Below are positions 53,720 to 62,173 of a stretch of 62,173 nt of DNA, piece after piece. This stretch comes from Chloroflexota bacterium (GTDB lineage: Bacteria > Chloroflexota > Dehalococcoidia > Lucifugimonadales > Australimonadaceae), in contig JAPPHT010000066.1 of NCBI GenBank assembly GCA_028874795.1, forward strand, positions 1 to 62,173. The letters run 5' to 3'. The position numbers and the translations under genes were made by a program. The notes under the pieces are model-generated. The model was not told the origin of the DNA, made no database searches, and was given only the letters and a program-made list of their open reading frames with translations. Numbering within the stretch: position 1 is the first letter of the stretch; each line of letters opens with the position of its first letter.

Positions 53720-54094
53720 AGTCGGCATCGGACGCGCGACCGCCCCGTGGGCCAGGCTGTGATTTCGGTAACTGGCGCGCAAGGGGTAGGCTGGAGACAG
53801 CCGGAATCCGAAGTTTGCAGCGCTGTCTCACATTGTGAAACACTTGGCCTCAGCACGCCTCCACCAAGAGGTGGACAGTGGTAGCCGCGAGTGTTCTGGA
53901 GGGCCAAGTCAAGTGGTGCGAGGGCCTGGTCTCGCCTTCGGTGCATTCCTATCGGGAGTGGCAGGGCCGTTGGTTGACGCCTGAGCTGGAGCAATACTTC
54001 AGCGATGCCGAAGCAGCAACGACCCCGGCGCCGCGCGTGTCGTTCGCTCGGCCATCGTAGTGTCGATCCAACGCTTGCCCTTGAAGGAGGAGAC
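53720..54094 (+). other. 375-base gap with one short open frame (53878-54060)
   Basis: A 60-codon frame reads VKWCEGLVSPSVHSYREWQGRW and LTPELEQYFSDAEAA, which has protein-like composition but no ribosome site or recognised family. It could be a remnant of a lost gene. Otherwise only the leader of the next gene is seen. Confidence 0.3.
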
Positions 54095-55837
54095 ATGCCG
54101 TATGACAAGTACGGATCAGATGTCATCGTTGACATGCTGAAACTCTACGGGATCAAGTACGTCCCGCTTAACCCGGGAGCCTCCTATAGGGGACTGCACG
54201 ATTCCATCGTCAACTATGGCAACAATTCCCCGGAGATCATCCAGTGCGTGCATGAGAAGATTGCGCTGGGCGTTGCGCACGGATACGCGCGTCAAACTCG
54301 AGGACCTTCAGCGGCCATCGTCCATGACCTCGTCGGGCTCCTGCACGGGACGATGGGCGTCTACTACGCCTACACGGATCAAGTACCCGTCATTCTGTTG
54401 GGTGCAACGGGCCCGATGGATGCCACTCGGAGGCGCCCGCACATCGACTGGATTCACACTGCGCAGGATCAGGGCGGCCAGGTCCGCGACTACACCAAGT
54501 TCGACGACCAGCCCCACACTGCGGCGGCGGTGCCTGAGTCGTTCGCGAGGGCGTATCGAGTGGTCAGCACTCCGCCGTACGGCCCTGCCTATCTGGTGTA
54601 CGACTCCAACCTGCAGGAAGACCCTCTGACAACGCCGGTCACATACCCTGATCCGAAACGCGTCCCGGCCCCCACGCCCATGGCACTGAACCCCCAGACC
54701 GCGACCGAGATCGCGCAGATGTTGGTCGAGGCCAAGAATCCGGTCGCCATGGCAGATTGGGTCGGTCAGGACCCGGATGCCGTGGACAAACTCGTGGAGT
54801 TGGCTGAGCTTCTCGGTATGCCCGTGATCGACAACATGCGTCGCTTCAACTTTCCCACGACGAACCCGCTCGACATGAGTAATGGCAAACGCGACGTGCT
54901 GAGCCAGGCAGACGTGTTGTTCGCGATAGGCGTCCTTGATTTTGACCGGTCACTGACAACGCTGAACCGCACTACCCGGGAGATGACAGAGGTCCTGCAG
55001 CCCGGTTGCAGGATCATCGACATCAGCTATCGCGACATGGGTATGAAGTCGTGGTCACAGGGCTTCTTGAAGCTGCGGGAGGTCGACCTGTTCGCCAACG
55101 CAGACCCATACACAGCGCTGAGCCAGGTAGTAGAAGCAGCCAGGACGCTTGTGGGAACTACCCAACAGTCAGCCATCAGCGACCGAGCAGCCCGCATCGC
55201 CGTGATGCACGACACCGTCAACGCCGGCTGGATGGAGCGGTCCAGGGACGGCTGGGACAGCAAGCCGATGTCGCTTGCGCGGCTGTCGTGGGAAGTCTGG
55301 CAGCAGATAAAGGGCGAGAAATGGACCATGACCGGCGCAGACCTTGACGGATGGGTCCGCAGAATCTGGGACTTCACGGAGGTCGACCAATACCCCGGCG
55401 CGGCGCTGGGTACTGGCACCCAGGTCGGCATTTCGCTTGGTGTTGCGCTCGCCAACAAGGAAAAGGACCGGCTTACCGTTTCGATCCAACCGGACGGCGA
55501 TCTGATGTTCGACGCAGGCTCGTTGTGGATAGCTGCATATCACAAGATTCCGATGCTCGTGGTGATGTACAACAACCGTGCCTACTACAACGATTGGGAG
55601 CACCAGATCGCCATCGCAAAGCACCGCGGGCGGAACGAAGAGATGGCGTTTCTTGGAATGGAGTTCGACCACCCGGCGCCTGACTTCGGCAAGCTCGCCC
55701 AAGCCATGGGATGGCACGGCGAGGGCCCGATCGAGGATCCAAACCTGTTGGGTCCTGCGATCCAGCGTGCACTGAAGCACATCAAAGACACGGGCATGCC
55801 AGCGTTGGTTGACGCGGTTACTCAACACAGGGGCTGA
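54095..55837 (+). CDS. Thiamine pyrophosphate-dependent enzyme, acetolactate-synthase-like
   Basis: 580 residues from the ATG at 54095 (GAAGGAGGAG). N-terminal PYR domain with the catalytic Glu in CVHEKIALGVAHGYAR. C-terminal TPP motif begins PDGDLMFDAGSLWIAAYH and ends VVMYNNRAY (Gly-Asp ... Asn-Asn). Middle domain of the family in between. It could decarboxylate a 2-oxo acid or ligate carbons; acetolactate synthase, benzoylformate decarboxylase or oxalyl-CoA-type activity cannot be told apart. Behind the SDR gene. Confidence 0.85.
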   Translation: MPYDKYGSDVIVDMLKLYGIKYVPLNPGASYRGLHDSIVNYGNNSPEIIQCVHEKIALGVAHGYARQTRGPSAAIVHDLVGLLHGTMGVYYAYTDQVPVILLGATGPMDATRRRPHIDWIHTAQDQGGQVRDYTKFDDQPHTAAAVPESFARAYRVVSTPPYGPAYLVYDSNLQEDPLTTPVTYPDPKRVPAPTPMALNPQTATEIAQMLVEAKNPVAMADWVGQDPDAVDKLVELAELLGMPVIDNMRRFNFPTTNPLDMSNGKRDVLSQADVLFAIGVLDFDRSLTTLNRTTREMTEVLQPGCRIIDISYRDMGMKSWSQGFLKLREVDLFANADPYTALSQVVEAARTLVGTTQQSAISDRAARIAVMHDTVNAGWMERSRDGWDSKPMSLARLSWEVWQQIKGEKWTMTGADLDGWVRRIWDFTEVDQYPGAALGTGTQVGISLGVALANKEKDRLTVSIQPDGDLMFDAGSLWIAAYHKIPMLVVMYNNRAYYNDWEHQIAIAKHRGRNEEMAFLGMEFDHPAPDFGKLAQAMGWHGEGPIEDPNLLGPAIQRALKHIKDTGMPALVDAVTQHRG

Positions 55838-56013
55838 GCAGCGACACGGACCAGAGCCCGTGATTGCGTGGTGGACCAACCGGTACTGTACTGCGAACTT
55901 TCGAGTGCATGGTCTTACTCTAGAGCGACGGCACGTCGTCGTCGTTTCTGCCACCGCTCCGGCAGGCAACAGATCCGTCGGTCCCAGCGCCGCACCCCGA
56001 ATGGCTGGTTGGC

Positions 56014-57513
56014 TCAGGGTGTCGAGCGAATCGGGTTGTATGTCGGTTCTCCTTCGAAGAAGGGCGACCGTATCAGGGTCTCCTTGTCCGAAGGGAGCAG
56101 ATGAGTCTCCGGGTACACTGCATATCCACCGTGCATCAGGGACGATGCTTCTTGGTGGTCGCACATAGCCGGGTCCCACGGGTCGCACCCCGGCGGATGA
56201 GGCAGCCCGAATCCATGTGCGAGTTCATGCCCCGCTCCGCCTATCCAGCGTCCAAGTGGGCCGTCGTATGGCCCTTCGCCGCAATAGTAGTACTCCCCGG
56301 GGCTCGCCAAACCCTCCAGGTCCGCGCGTCCGAACATCGCGAGACCCGAGCCTCCTCTCCCCAGCTCATGGCCACCTTCCCCCAGCCTATGGTATTCATC
56401 GCAATCTTCTTCCACATCCGGGTAGATCAGCCATATGAAGTCTGGGTCTCCCTGTTTGACAGGAGCACAGTGCTGCACGCCAGCCAACACCTTGTTCCAT
56501 GCGTGGCCAACGGCATAGAAATCCGCGGGGTCACTCATCTGACACCACTCTGGAGTGGCGTCGTACAGCGAGAAGGTCAGCCCCACGAGTTGTCGGCGAT
56601 ACCAGGATTGAAGGTCAACCAAGGCGTGGGAGATGGCCTCGCTGTAGTCGGCCCGGAACTCGCGGTCCGACGGCGTTGCGTACAGGACACGCACCGTGCC
56701 CGGTCTGCGCTCCGAGATACGCACGGATACAGGGACCTCAGCCGTTCGCTCCTCATAGACCAGTGCAATCGTCGCATTCCCCGGGCCCACGGCGGCTACA
56801 ACGCCTTCGGACACTGTGGCCACCCAGGGATCCGAAGATTTCCACTCCACGAGCGAGTTATCGACCCCGTGACTCGATCCGTCCGACCGGGAGGCAGTGA
56901 CTGACAACTGCGAAGCCCCGCCGATTGAACTGAGAATGGTCGTCCCGTTCACGTCCAGGGAAACGATTGGATAGGTGACCGTAATGGTGACAGACCCGGA
57001 AACCTCCGTTCCCAACTCGTTGGTGGCGGTCAGGGTATAGATGGTGGTTGCAGTCGGCCTGACCGCGGCCCTGCCGTCAACGGGCAGCGGTCCGGTTACA
57101 CCGCTGATCGTGACAGACGTTGCCCCCGTGGTAGTCCAGTTCAGCGTGCTTGAATCTCCATCCTCGATTGTGAGAGGGATGGCCGCGAACGATTCGATGC
57201 TGGGGTCGGGTATCGGCGTCGGTCTGCTCGTGGGTGTAGGCACCGGGGTGGACGTGGGAACAGGTGTGGGTGTTGCGGTCTGAGTGGGAGTCGCCGTCGG
57301 GGTAGCCGTGGGTGTTGGCGTGGGTGTTACAGTCGGCACCGGCGTAGGCACCGGTGATGGTGTGGCGGTGGCCGCTGGGACAGGCGTCAACGTCGGGGGT
57401 GGGGTCTCTGTCGGTGCGGCCATGGCTGTAGGGGCAGTGTCGTCCGAACATCCGACCAAGAAGATGGCTAGGAGCGCAGTGGCTACCACGAGCAGCCCAA
57501 TTGCGCCATGCAT
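56014..57513 (-). CDS. Secreted lipoprotein metalloprotease with metzincin motif
   Basis: 499 residues from the ATG at 57513 (GAAGGAG upstream). Lipoprotein signal with lipobox FLVGC. A Thr/Pro tether (about 30-100), an Ig-like region (about 105-270, VTISGVTGPLPVDG and a Big2-like SVTASRSDGSSHGVDNSLV), then a catalytic domain with HELAHGFGLPH (429-439), a full HExxHxxGxxH zinc site, and a Met in SSLMHGGY as the Met-turn. Surface-anchored zinc protease is strongly suggested. The opposite-strand relative at 59337 has a similar N-terminus. Confidence 0.8.
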   Translation of the reverse strand: MHGAIGLLVVATALLAIFLVGCSDDTAPTAMAAPTETPPPTLTPVPAATATPSPVPTPVPTVTPTPTPTATPTATPTQTATPTPVPTSTPVPTPTSRPTPIPDPSIESFAAIPLTIEDGDSSTLNWTTTGATSVTISGVTGPLPVDGRAAVRPTATTIYTLTATNELGTEVSGSVTITVTYPIVSLDVNGTTILSSIGGASQLSVTASRSDGSSHGVDNSLVEWKSSDPWVATVSEGVVAAVGPGNATIALVYEERTAEVPVSVRISERRPGTVRVLYATPSDREFRADYSEAISHALVDLQSWYRRQLVGLTFSLYDATPEWCQMSDPADFYAVGHAWNKVLAGVQHCAPVKQGDPDFIWLIYPDVEEDCDEYHRLGEGGHELGRGGSGLAMFGRADLEGLASPGEYYYCGEGPYDGPLGRWIGGAGHELAHGFGLPHPPGCDPWDPAMCDHQEASSLMHGGYAVYPETHLLPSDKETLIRSPFFEGEPTYNPIRSTP

Positions 57514-57689
57514 GAGATTACTCCTTCCTCGTGCCTTTCTCATCACGATAACCGACGACCGGTCCCACCATGCCTTCACCGTTGTCTGTTGCGAGTCTGC
57601 AGTGCATCTCACTCAGCGAAGAGCACCTGTGGAAATGTCCTACAGGCCCTTCGCTCTCGGGATAGACGTGGCGCAGGTGATTCGCCTCA

Positions 57690-58940
57690 TCAACGCGGTT
57701 CCTTCCACACAACTTCAATGCCGCACTCTGTGAGTTCAAAAGGATAGTTAAACGAGAGCTCGAAGAACCTGGATTCATCCGCAGACATTGAGCCCAGGTT
57801 CACTGATGTTCCAGGAAGCCCGAAGTACATCCAATTCCCAAACCCAATTTCTGTGAAGCTGTCTACTCCGTAGCCGACTTGCACATCTTCTAGGTTCCGG
57901 TTCGCATGGATCTCACCTGTGACCTCGTAGCTGATGCTGCCAAGGGTCCCCTCGCCACTGCATTCAAGATTAGCTACTTCTACAGCCGGGCCCACTGGCG
58001 TCGGAGTAGGCGTCGATGTGGGCGTTGCGGTCTGAGTGGGCGTCGCCGTCGGTATGGCCGTGGGAACAGGTGTGGGCGTTGCGGTGGGTGTGGAGCTGGC
58101 GCTTGAACTAGGGCTAACAGCGTCCGACACTCGGATCGCCCCGGCGGTAATTGTGCCATTTTCGATACGGCAACCACCCGTATCGACACACGTATAAGTA
58201 GCGTGACTATACTCTACAGTCCCTCCATTGCTCATCTGGATGACTACGTTTCCGCCGGCAATTGCCAGTTGGACTCCGTTCTTGAAGTTTCCTGCGTAGG
58301 CTCTATCTGATGGGAAGTCGGGAATAGACTCTCCCGACTTGAACACGTTCTGCTGAGGCTCCGATGTAGGAATGGCCGTAGGCCGCGGTCTGGCGGTAGG
58401 GCTAACAGCAGCCTCAGGTGTAATCTCCGGTCCGGCTGTAGTAGCATCCGAAGCCGAAGGGCTAGACTCGTAGAAAGTCCAACTCCCGTCGGCGTTGGCG
58501 CTGGCTACAATTTCGCTTTGGAAGGCATCGTCCCTTTCGAAACCGCCGGAGACACAAAGACGAAGGCTGTCCATGTTGATGGTGATACCGCCGATCTCTT
58601 GCTTTGCCGGGCCTCCCTCACGGCAGATTGCTCCATCATGCTGCACGGACAGAACTACGTTGGCTGGGGGGCTACCGCCGCCGGTGTAGCGACACCCTTC
58701 GCCGGGCTCCAACCTCATGCCGTCCCGACAATCCCCCACAACCACAGGTGTGGACTCCGGTGTAAGCGTGGGTGTCAGTGTGGGGGTAGAAGTGGGTGCT
58801 GTCGAAACACTCGGTTCGTAGGTTGGCGAGGGCGATACTGTAGGTGTGGACTCGGGGCCGTCGCCGCACGCCGCCAGCGCCAGGACCGACGCCAGCGCGA
58901 GGACAGCAGTCAACAGGAGGGGGAGTCTTCGGCTGGTCAT
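57690..58940 (-). CDS. TP-rich-linker lipoprotein, function unknown
   Basis: 416 residues from the ATG at 58940. Lipobox LALAAC. Two Cys-rich modules: GDCRDGMRLEPGEGCRY...CREGG...LRLCVSGG, then a YTCVDTGGCRIENG unit, separated by TP-type tethers (PTPTVSPSPTYEPS; TPTATPTPVPTAIPTATPTQ). The last domain (about 330-416, ECSGEGTLGSISYEVTGEI) ends with ECGIEVVWKEPR. The Cys modules could be disulfide-bonded binding domains. No family recognised. Confidence 0.65.
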   Translation of the reverse strand: MTSRRLPLLLTAVLALASVLALAACGDGPESTPTVSPSPTYEPSVSTAPTSTPTLTPTLTPESTPVVVGDCRDGMRLEPGEGCRYTGGGSPPANVVLSVQHDGAICREGGPAKQEIGGITINMDSLRLCVSGGFERDDAFQSEIVASANADGSWTFYESSPSASDATTAGPEITPEAAVSPTARPRPTAIPTSEPQQNVFKSGESIPDFPSDRAYAGNFKNGVQLAIAGGNVVIQMSNGGTVEYSHATYTCVDTGGCRIENGTITAGAIRVSDAVSPSSSASSTPTATPTPVPTAIPTATPTQTATPTSTPTPTPVGPAVEVANLECSGEGTLGSISYEVTGEIHANRNLEDVQVGYGVDSFTEIGFGNWMYFGLPGTSVNLGSMSADESRFFELSFNYPFELTECGIEVVWKEPR

Positions 58941-59336
58941 TTCAGGGATGCGAGCGTGAGCGGGGTTGCAGTCCATATGCACTATCGCTTGTACCCGCTG
59001 GCAGAAGCCCTGTGCTGTTCTGAACATCGTATCGGATGCACCTTCGGCGAACAGTATGTCCTGCCACAGTTGCGGAACCTCCGGGTGAATGCCATGCCCA
59101 GCGGGCACATCGTATCCGCTGACCATGCACACAATACCTAGCGGACTGTGCATTGCGGCCTGGGCGCGAGGACGGATTCGCGAACATCACAGGAGTGGAA
59201 TAGTCCAAAACGCGCATTTACAGACTTTTGGGGACGTTTCGGTCAGGCTTCGGCCGTGAATGGCATCGCAGGCCGAGACGACGCTGCCCTCGGCCTGTCT
59301 ATTGGGATGAGAATGGCACGAGGAAGGTGCAATCTC

Positions 59337-61634
59337 ATGCGCAAGCCTGCAATTGGTCTGTTAGTGGTATCCACTGCGCTCCTGGTCATCTTCTTGGTCG
59401 GCTGCTCCGACGAGACTAACCCGACGCCAATCACATCCTCGGTCACCCCTACGCCTACCATCGTTCCCACAACAACGTTGATTCCTGGGTCTACCCAGTC
59501 TCAGCCGCCAACGCCGACTCCGGCACCGCAGCCTACCCCAACGCCGACTGCAGCACCCACGGCAACCCCGACGCTGACTGTCACCGCCGCGACGGTCACC
59601 CTGACACCGGACTCGGCGATGCTGACAGCGCTGGGCGCGACCGCGCAGGTAGTGGCAGAGGTGCTTGACCAGAACGGCCAAGCTATGACGGAGGCAGGCT
59701 TGAGTTGGTCTTCGACGGACACTTCTGTGGCTAAGGTGAACGCGTCCGGGCTCGCCACGGCGGTTGGCAACGGGACGGCGACCGTCACGGCGTCGGCCGG
59801 GTCGGCAGAAGGCGCCACGGTAGTGACAGTGACGCAGGCGGTGACTTCGGTGGTGGCGTCGCCGGAGGCGACGGAACTGACAGCGTGGGGTGCGACCACG
59901 CAGCTGACGGCGCAGGGGTTTGATGCCAACGGGCATGTAGTTCAGGAAGCTGGAATCCGGTGGGACTCCTCTGACGCCTTGGTGGCGACGGTGGATGCGG
60001 CAGGGGTCGTGACGGGCGATGGGCAACGGGACGGCTACGATCACGGCGTCGGCGGGGCCAGTATCAGGGATCGTGGTGGTGACGGTGACGCAGGCGATAG
60101 CCTCGGTAGATGTGTCGCCGTCCATGGCCGAGTTGACCGCATGGGGCGAGACCGTTCATCTGACGGCGGAGGCGTTCGATGCGAACGGGCATGCGGTGAT
60201 GGGGACTGTATTCTCGTGGGAGTCCGCCAAGGCCCTCGTGGCGGAGGTGAATGCTCTTGGTGTGGTGTCTGGGATTGGGGGAGGAGAGGCGACCATCGCG
60301 ACGAGCGCGGGCGCTGCGTCAGGGTCCGCAACAGTCACGGTCCCACCCACGTTCACTCTATCCGGGACGGTACGTGACAGCCGGGAAAACGGGCCTTTGC
60401 TTGCGGGAGCGGTCATGGGGCTCGAGAACGGCAAACGGGAATCCATGGTCATCGGTCCCGACGGACGCTACCGCTTCTCGAACGTCTGGGGGACGGTCAC
60501 GGTTAGGGCCATAGCCGGACCAACCCATGCAACCGAGGCCGTCGAGATTACAGTAGACGAAGACCACACGCTGGACTTCGATCTCGAACACACGGGTGTG
60601 GCTCCCTACGGGGGAACGGTGTATATCTCCCCGCGGGTCGTCGAGCCATCCGACCCCACTACGTTGCAGAGCATAACGTACGCGGGTCGCGGCGAGCGCA
60701 GGGTCCCGGATCGGCGGCATGATTCGTGGATCACGATCAATGCCTATCTGTTCCATGTACGGTACGGCGGGCATGTAGTGGAGTTCCGAGTCAACCCCGA
60801 ATTCGGCAGCCAAGAGGTTGCACAAGCAGAAGTCGAGACGTACGGCCACGTCCTGGGATAGATGCCTGCGGTACTGCTGTTCGCCATCACGCACGTTGTC
60901 ATCAACGCTGGCGACAAACCTTGGGGTGGGGGAGGTAAGTCGCACGGAGGTATATTGGTTCATACCGATTGGCTCACTATGGGGAGCGGTGTTGAATACG
61001 TTGAAGAAGTAATGCTCCATGAAGCCGGGCATGCCGCGTGGGACAGGTCGCACAGGAATTCCCCCGGCTGGCTCGCGGCGCAAGCGGCCGACAGTGTGTT
61101 CATCTCAAGGTATGCCCGGGACTTTCCCGACAGGGAAGACGTTGCCGAGAGCATCCTGCCCTACTTCGCCGTGCGGTATCAATCAGACAGGCTGACGGCC
61201 GCCGAACGAGCTACGATTCTGAGAACAATACCGAATCGCCTGAAATACTTTGACGAGCAGGGATTCGACATGTCGCCCTACGAACCATCGGAGGTCCAGG
61301 AGCCCCCCGAAGAAATCGTCACCATTCAGGGCAAGGTGATCGGGCCGGACAGCCAGCCCCTGGAAGGATATTGATCTGGGCCCGGAATGATGACGAGTCG
61401 GTAAGGAGACGTGTCGAAACCTGGGAAGGTGGCTACTTTGCTTTTACCGCTCCCGATGGTTCCTTCACTCTGCAGATATTCGCCGGAAGATTGGAATGCA
61501 AGGTAGGGTGGTACGGCCCCCGGGGAATCATCACCGTAAAGGAAAACGCAACTCTCATTGAGGTAGACGGCGAGAGTGTCGTAGACATCGTCGTTCAGCT
61601 TCCGGGCCACCCGGATGCCTTTCCGTGTGTATGA
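59337..61634 (+). pseudogene. Broken Ig-like-repeat lipoprotein metalloprotease
   Basis: Starts like the gene at 56014 (lipobox FLVGC, TP tether). Then come repeated Ig/Big2-like domains (SMLTALGATAQ-type; VNASGLATAVGNGTATVTAS, repeated as VTAMGNGTATITAS). A one-base G insertion near 60014 shifts the frame, TAG at 60859 then stops it, and a second indel near 61370 shifts it again. Past the TAG the reading is VEEVMLHEAGHAAWDRSH, with HEAGH a zinc-protease motif. The last part (GGYFAFTAPDGSFTLQI) looks like a carboxypeptidase-regulatory domain. Intact it would have been about 760 residues. Confidence 0.7.
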
Positions 61635-61679
61635 TTGGCACTCCGTCTCTTGACGGCCACCAACGCGAACAACGGAGAG

Positions 61680-62173
61680 TCACATCCTATCGACCTGGTT
61701 TCGATGGAATGGTGGGCCGGACTTGACGGTAGACAGAACCGCGCCGTTTAGAGCCATGTCCTCAGCGCTACCGCCAGGAATCCGGCTGTCGTCCGGCATG
61801 GGGACAGTGTACCGGACGACAGCCTTTCCGGGCATTATGACGATCTCCTTGACGAAGGTCTCGATGAATGCCCTGCGCTCGGTGAGCTCGCTCTCCTTGA
61901 GGAACTCGCTCATGTCCTGGGCATAGGCCGCAATCGTCTCGACATCGTCGCGGGATTCCCTGCGGTCGGAGAGAAGGGCCCTGGCCTCCGACGCCGCGGC
62001 CTCCAGGCGGGCCTGCCGATCCCTGTGCTCCCGGATGCGGTCCGAGGCGTCCGCCATCTCGACGTTGTCAGTCGACTCGATGTAGTGCCAGATGCGACCG
62101 AGCTTCTGCTTCACGTCCTCTAGGGATGCTCTGAATAACCCGTCAACGTTGAGTTGAGCGGATGGACGGGGTT
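61680..62173 (-). CDS. Large serine recombinase, C-terminal part (cut by window edge)
   Basis: About 164 residues, open frame to the window end. Sequence FLKESELTERRAFIETFVKEI and a terminal RYTVPMPDD fit the coiled-coil and tail of site-specific serine recombinases; the catalytic and zinc-ribbon parts lie off the window. Marks the edge of a mobile or integrative element. The adjoining bases may include an attachment site, which I cannot locate. Confidence 0.7.
   Translation of the reverse strand, partial: PRPSAQLNVDGLFRASLEDVKQKLGRIWHYIESTDNVEMADASDRIREHRDRQARLEAAASEARALLSDRRESRDDVETIAAYAQDMSEFLKESELTERRAFIETFVKEIVIMPGKAVVRYTVPMPDDSRIPGGSAEDMALNGAVLSTVKSGPPFHRNQVDRM

Noticed and set aside
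55838-56013. Coding frames between the TPP enzyme and the metalloprotease
   Set aside because: Frames here overlap the real genes, lack ribosome sites and have no family likeness.
57200-57370. Short tandem DNA repeats that resemble a CRISPR array
   Set aside because: They encode Thr/Pro lipoprotein tethers; there are no regular spacers and no cas genes. The same holds for 15290-15440 and 57990-58090.

Overview
High-GC bacterial chromosome fragment. The gene content (Liv branched-chain ABC system, tripartite tricarboxylate transporter, LLM flavin monooxygenase, two Rieske oxygenase systems, zinc and quinone MDR dehydrogenases, GPP34 protein, many TP-linker lipoproteins, encoded tRNA CCA ends) suggests an uncultured Chloroflexota of the SAR202/Dehalococcoidia kind, possibly host-associated. 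That placement is inference; no rRNA or other phylogenetic marker lies in the window.

Layout. 1-9.7 kb: hflKC, an orphan HTH-like protein, adenosine-kinase-like PfkB kinase, methyltransferase, MetE-like enzyme, GNAT, dienelactone hydrolase, quinone oxidoreductase and acyl-CoA dehydrogenase. 9.7-11.7 kb: three tandem secreted paralogues. 12-14.7 kb: zinc alcohol dehydrogenase, glutaredoxin, 1-Cys peroxiredoxin and tRNA-Asp, -Asn and -Ala. 14.7-18.9 kb: a TctC/TctA-TctB transporter cassette bracketed by two copies of a small gene, one degraded. 19-22 kb: two-subunit Rieske dioxygenase, two small proteins and a Fur-family regulator. 22.3-27.6 kb: livKHMGF operon. 27.8-28.8 kb: LLM monooxygenase.

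29-51 kb is the most unusual region. A tight six-gene minus-strand operon (39.8 to 31.3 kb) encodes an FAD oxidoreductase, an LppX/LprG-like lipoprotein, a DHA2-type MFS exporter, a KshA/Neverland-like Rieske oxygenase, an MMPL/RND lipid transporter and a sterol C-24-methyltransferase homologue. A GPP34-cytochrome P450 fusion converges on it. Diverging from it is a 10-kb type I PKS (KS-AT-DH-cMT-ER-KR-ACP-KS-AT*), followed by a free ACP, an Sfp-type phosphopantetheinyl transferase and an alpha/beta hydrolase. The logic (reducing, methylating PKS, MMPL pump, LppX-like lipoprotein) resembles mycobacterial complex-lipid loci such as PDIM, with sterol-type tailoring enzymes added. I propose a lipid/sterol tailoring and export system. 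The PKS carries an in-frame amber codon in its first ketosynthase and a decayed second acyltransferase, so its present activity is doubtful.

52-62 kb: dienelactone hydrolase, SDR, a TPP-dependent enzyme, two TP-linker lipoproteins (one with a metzincin zinc motif), a broken relative with Ig-like repeats and an HEAGH motif, and the C-terminal part of a large serine recombinase at the right edge.
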